Positions 52,517-54,375 of a DNA stretch of 54,375 nt are shown in pieces. The notes beneath the pieces were generated by a model, which had not been told where the DNA came from, did not search any database, and saw only the letters and a list, made by a program, of their open reading frames with translations. Position 1 is the first letter of the stretch. Every line of letters begins with the position of its first letter. Where the stretch lies: positions 1-54,375 of the forward strand of contig CANRWA010000023.1 of assembly GCA_947643415.1 (NCBI GenBank), given 5' to 3'. This stretch comes from an uncultured Clostridia bacterium (lineage in GTDB: Bacteria > Bacillota > Clostridia > Lachnospirales > Lachnospiraceae). Made by a program: the position numbers and the translations under genes.

Positions 52517-52942
52517 ATGGACGAACAAAAGCTGATGGAAAAATATGATAAGTTGAATCGGAGGATACGGAGATACTTTGCGAGTTTTTTCACTGATACG
52601 TCAATCACCAGTGTTCAGGCGCTCATTTTACATTATATTATTGTTGAATCGGAAAAGAGAGATATTTTTCCGAAGGACTTAGAGGAATTTTTGGAGATCA
52701 AAGGCTCCTCTATCACAAGCCTTATCAGCAATCTGGAACGTAATGGATATTTGCGGCGTGAAAGTCTGGAGAGTGATGGGCGGTATAAGAAACTTGTGCT
52801 GACGGAACAGACGCTTGCGATACAGGATGATATAACCAAACGCATTGGGGAGTATATGCACAGTATTTTTGTTGGGATTTCCGAGGATGATTTAAAAATT
52901 TTTGAAAAAGTCATTATGCAAATGACGGAGAATACGAAATAA
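52517..52942 (+). CDS. MarR-family repressor (MepR-like)
   Basis: A 141-residue winged-helix repressor. The DNA-binding region is KDLEEFLEIKGSSITSLISN (recognition helix) and the wing ERNGYLRRESLESDGRYKKL near 75-95, ending in LTEQTLAIQDDITKR. The arrangement with a downstream MATE exporter matches the mepR-mepA pair of Staphylococcus aureus, in which MepR responds to cationic drugs. The presence of the same operator before marR and twice before the MATE gene supports autorepression. AAGGGG lies 6 nt before the ATG. Confidence 0.92.
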   Translation: MDEQKLMEKYDKLNRRIRRYFASFFTDTSITSVQALILHYIIVESEKRDIFPKDLEEFLEIKGSSITSLISNLERNGYLRRESLESDGRYKKLVLTEQTLAIQDDITKRIGEYMHSIFVGISEDDLKIFEKVIMQMTENTK

Positions 52943-52960
52943 GTATTCTTATGCCCTATT

Positions 52961-52976
52961 AATTAGAATTCTAAAT
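52961..52976. promoter_or_regulatory. MarR operator, copy B
   Basis: AATTAGAATTCTAAAT, the exact reverse complement of copy C. It lies 18 bp after the marR stop codon. Confidence 0.7.
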
Positions 52977-52997
52977 ACAAGGAAGGGAGGGCTATCA

Positions 52998-53045
52998 ATG
53001 AGATTTCCAACTGCAAGGAATGTACCAGTAATAATCGGAATCTAA
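52998..53045 (+). CDS. 15-codon ORF between marR and the MATE gene
   Basis: Reads MRFPTARNVPVIIGI. It has a strong GGGAGGG site 7 nt upstream and lies between operators B and C. It may be a leader peptide, or the start of a gene whose middle was deleted. I cannot assign a function. Confidence 0.35.
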   Translation: MRFPTARNVPVIIGI

Positions 53046-53059
53046 TTTTTTAATCTTAT

Positions 53060-53075
53060 ATTTAGAATTCTAATT
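53060..53075. promoter_or_regulatory. MarR operator, copy C
   Basis: ATTTAGAATTCTAATT, 18 bp before the MATE start codon and directly upstream of its ribosome binding site. Confidence 0.7.
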
Positions 53076-53093
53076 AAGGGAGGAGCATTTATT

Positions 53094-54375
53094 ATGAACA
53101 CTACACAGACAACAGAGAATCCACTTGGCTATGAGCGGATTGGCAAGCTGCTTGCGAGCTATGCGATACCGAGCATTATTTCTCTTATCATCAATTCACT
53201 CTACAATATGATAGACCAGATTTTTATTGGTCAGGGCGTAGGATTTCTTGGAAATGGTGCGACTAATATTATCGCTCCGATTGCCACGATAGCGATTGCT
53301 GTTGCTACTCTATTTGGTGATGGCCTTGCGGCATTTTTTAGTCTGAATTTAGGGCAGGGCAATGCGGATAAGGCAGCAAAGGGCGTGGGGACTGCTGTGA
53401 TAGCTTCTGGCATTATCAGTGTCCTTTATGCGGTGTTCGCCTTTATTTTCTTAAGTCCCCTGTGCCGTATTTTTGGCGCAACGGACAGCCTGATGCCGTA
53501 TGCGGTTGGATATGGCCATATTATTGTGATCGGTTTTCCTTTTGCGATTGTGGCAACGGTTATCAATTCCGCAATCCGTACCGATGGAAGCCCTCGTTAT
53601 GCCATGTTCGCTATGATGATCGGTGCGATCCTCAATACAATCCTTGACCCGATTTTTATTTTTGTATTTCATTGGGGAGCTGAGGGCGCTGCTGCAGCCA
53701 CGGTACTTTCGCAGCTTGTGGGCCTGCTTTGTAATGTTGCCTATCTGTTTAAATTTAAAACGATCCAGTTAGGAAGGGCTTCTCTGGTTATGAACTGGTC
53801 TGTCGCCTGCAGGATGGCAAGTCTTGGATTTGCAAGCTGTTTTAATAACCTGACATCAACGGTAGTGGCTTTTGTATCCAACAACCTATTGACTAAATAT
53901 GGTGCGCTTTCTGCCTATGGCCCGGACATTCCCCTGACTACGTTCGGCCTGTGTATGAAGGTAAGTATGATCGCGTTTTCCGTAGGTATCGGAGTAGCAA
54001 GCGGCAGCCAGCCGATCATAGGTTTTAATTATGGCGCACAGAAATATGACAGGGTGAAAAAGACATTTTTGCTTAGTTCCGTTGTCTGTACCATTATAGC
54101 ATTTGTATCATGGGTGATCTTCCAGTGTTTCCCGCTGCAGCTTATTCGGATTTTTGGTACAGAATCCAGTCTGTATGAAGAATTTGCTGTACAGTGTTTC
54201 CGCATTTATCTTCTGCTGACATTTTTAAATGGAGTGCAGATGTGTGCGGGTGTACTGTTTCAGGCAATCGGCCAGCCTATTAAAGCTGCGGTTGCTTCCC
54301 TTTCAAAGCAGTTGCTGTTTTATATCCCTGCAATGCTGATCTTATCGAGGATTTGGGGGCTGACAGGTATTCTTA
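53094..54375 (+). CDS. MATE-family multidrug exporter (MepA-like), truncated by window end
   Basis: The reading frame is open from ATG at 53094 to the window edge, 427 codons, so the C-terminus is missing only because the sequence stops. GGGAGGAG lies 8 nt before the ATG. The first half has LASYAIPSIISLIINSLYNM and DQIFIGQGVG; the start of the second half has MASLGFASCFNNLTSTVVAF. VGIGVASGSQPIIGFNYGAQ near 300 is the family's typical later loop. It is controlled by the MarR gene upstream and probably exports cationic compounds. Confidence 0.92.
   Translation, partial: MNTTQTTENPLGYERIGKLLASYAIPSIISLIINSLYNMIDQIFIGQGVGFLGNGATNIIAPIATIAIAVATLFGDGLAAFFSLNLGQGNADKAAKGVGTAVIASGIISVLYAVFAFIFLSPLCRIFGATDSLMPYAVGYGHIIVIGFPFAIVATVINSAIRTDGSPRYAMFAMMIGAILNTILDPIFIFVFHWGAEGAAAATVLSQLVGLLCNVAYLFKFKTIQLGRASLVMNWSVACRMASLGFASCFNNLTSTVVAFVSNNLLTKYGALSAYGPDIPLTTFGLCMKVSMIAFSVGIGVASGSQPIIGFNYGAQKYDRVKKTFLLSSVVCTIIAFVSWVIFQCFPLQLIRIFGTESSLYEEFAVQCFRIYLLLTFLNGVQMCAGVLFQAIGQPIKAAVASLSKQLLFYIPAMLILSRIWGLTGIL

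Overview
The window looks like chromosome from a spore-forming, anaerobic member of the Clostridia, most likely Lachnospiraceae. The evidence is dipicolinate synthase (dpaA/dpaB), a type III glutamine synthetase, a biotin-dependent sodium-pumping decarboxylase operon, two secreted GH43 arabinan/xylan-type glycosidases with Ig/FN3-like tails, the Firmicutes ylxM-ffh-rpsP and rimP-nusA-ylxR-ylxQ-infB gene orders, and strong GGAGG ribosome binding sites. No rRNA, tRNA or CRISPR array was found. Most genes lie on the minus strand.

Layout, left to right. 1-4.75 kb: a decayed Rpn/PD-(D/E)XK transposase fragment, then type IV pilus motor genes pilC, pilT, pilB and a 48-residue membrane protein, with no pilin. 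4.8-6.8 kb: hisB plus a hisIE carrying a degenerate HisF-like N-terminal domain. 6.8-10.5 kb: the ylxM-ffh-rpsP-khpA-rimM-trmD operon, with a hairpin at the very 5' end of its message. 10.5-14.1 kb: a methyltransferase, a large pseudo-receiver/HD-GYP-like/GGDEF protein and a small unrecognised ORF. 14.3-19.2 kb: a five-gene sodium pump operon with two different carboxyltransferases. 19.3-25.7 kb: a 1489-residue GH43 protein, a 580-bp fold-back element, and a D,D-carboxypeptidase. 25.9-29.5 kb: glutamine synthetase III and a MocR regulator. 29.5-38 kb: rimP-nusA-ylxR-ylxQ-infB-rbfA-nrnA-truB-ribF. 38-41.6 kb: a Uma2 protein, a triple-repeat PPC-like membrane-anchored protein, and dpaA-dpaB. 41.6-45.7 kb: LysR, a TtcA-like thiolase, and a sugar-binding lipoprotein paired with a diguanylate cyclase. 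46-52 kb: a GH43-aldo/keto reductase-MATE-phosphoesterase operon behind a MerR-type promoter, with divergent merR. 52.1-54.4 kb: a transporter relic, then a marR-MATE pair with three copies of one operator.

The least explained signal is a set of dispersed palindromes. Six copies of a short hairpin (arm TTAGCTCAACGGCG, loop CCAATTTGAACC or its complement) lie between genes or in relics across the whole window. One copy interrupts a transporter remnant, and one copy is a near-perfect head-to-head dimer. A second family is shared between the oadB-oadA gap and the 45.8 kb gap. The third structure is the 580-bp fold-back at 23.8-24.4 kb. Together they suggest an active or recently active population of small palindromic elements. 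Other leads are the sugar-sensor/diguanylate cyclase pair, the second c-di-GMP protein whose receiver and HD-GYP domains have lost key residues, the HisF-like fusion, and the leader hairpins ahead of two translation operons.
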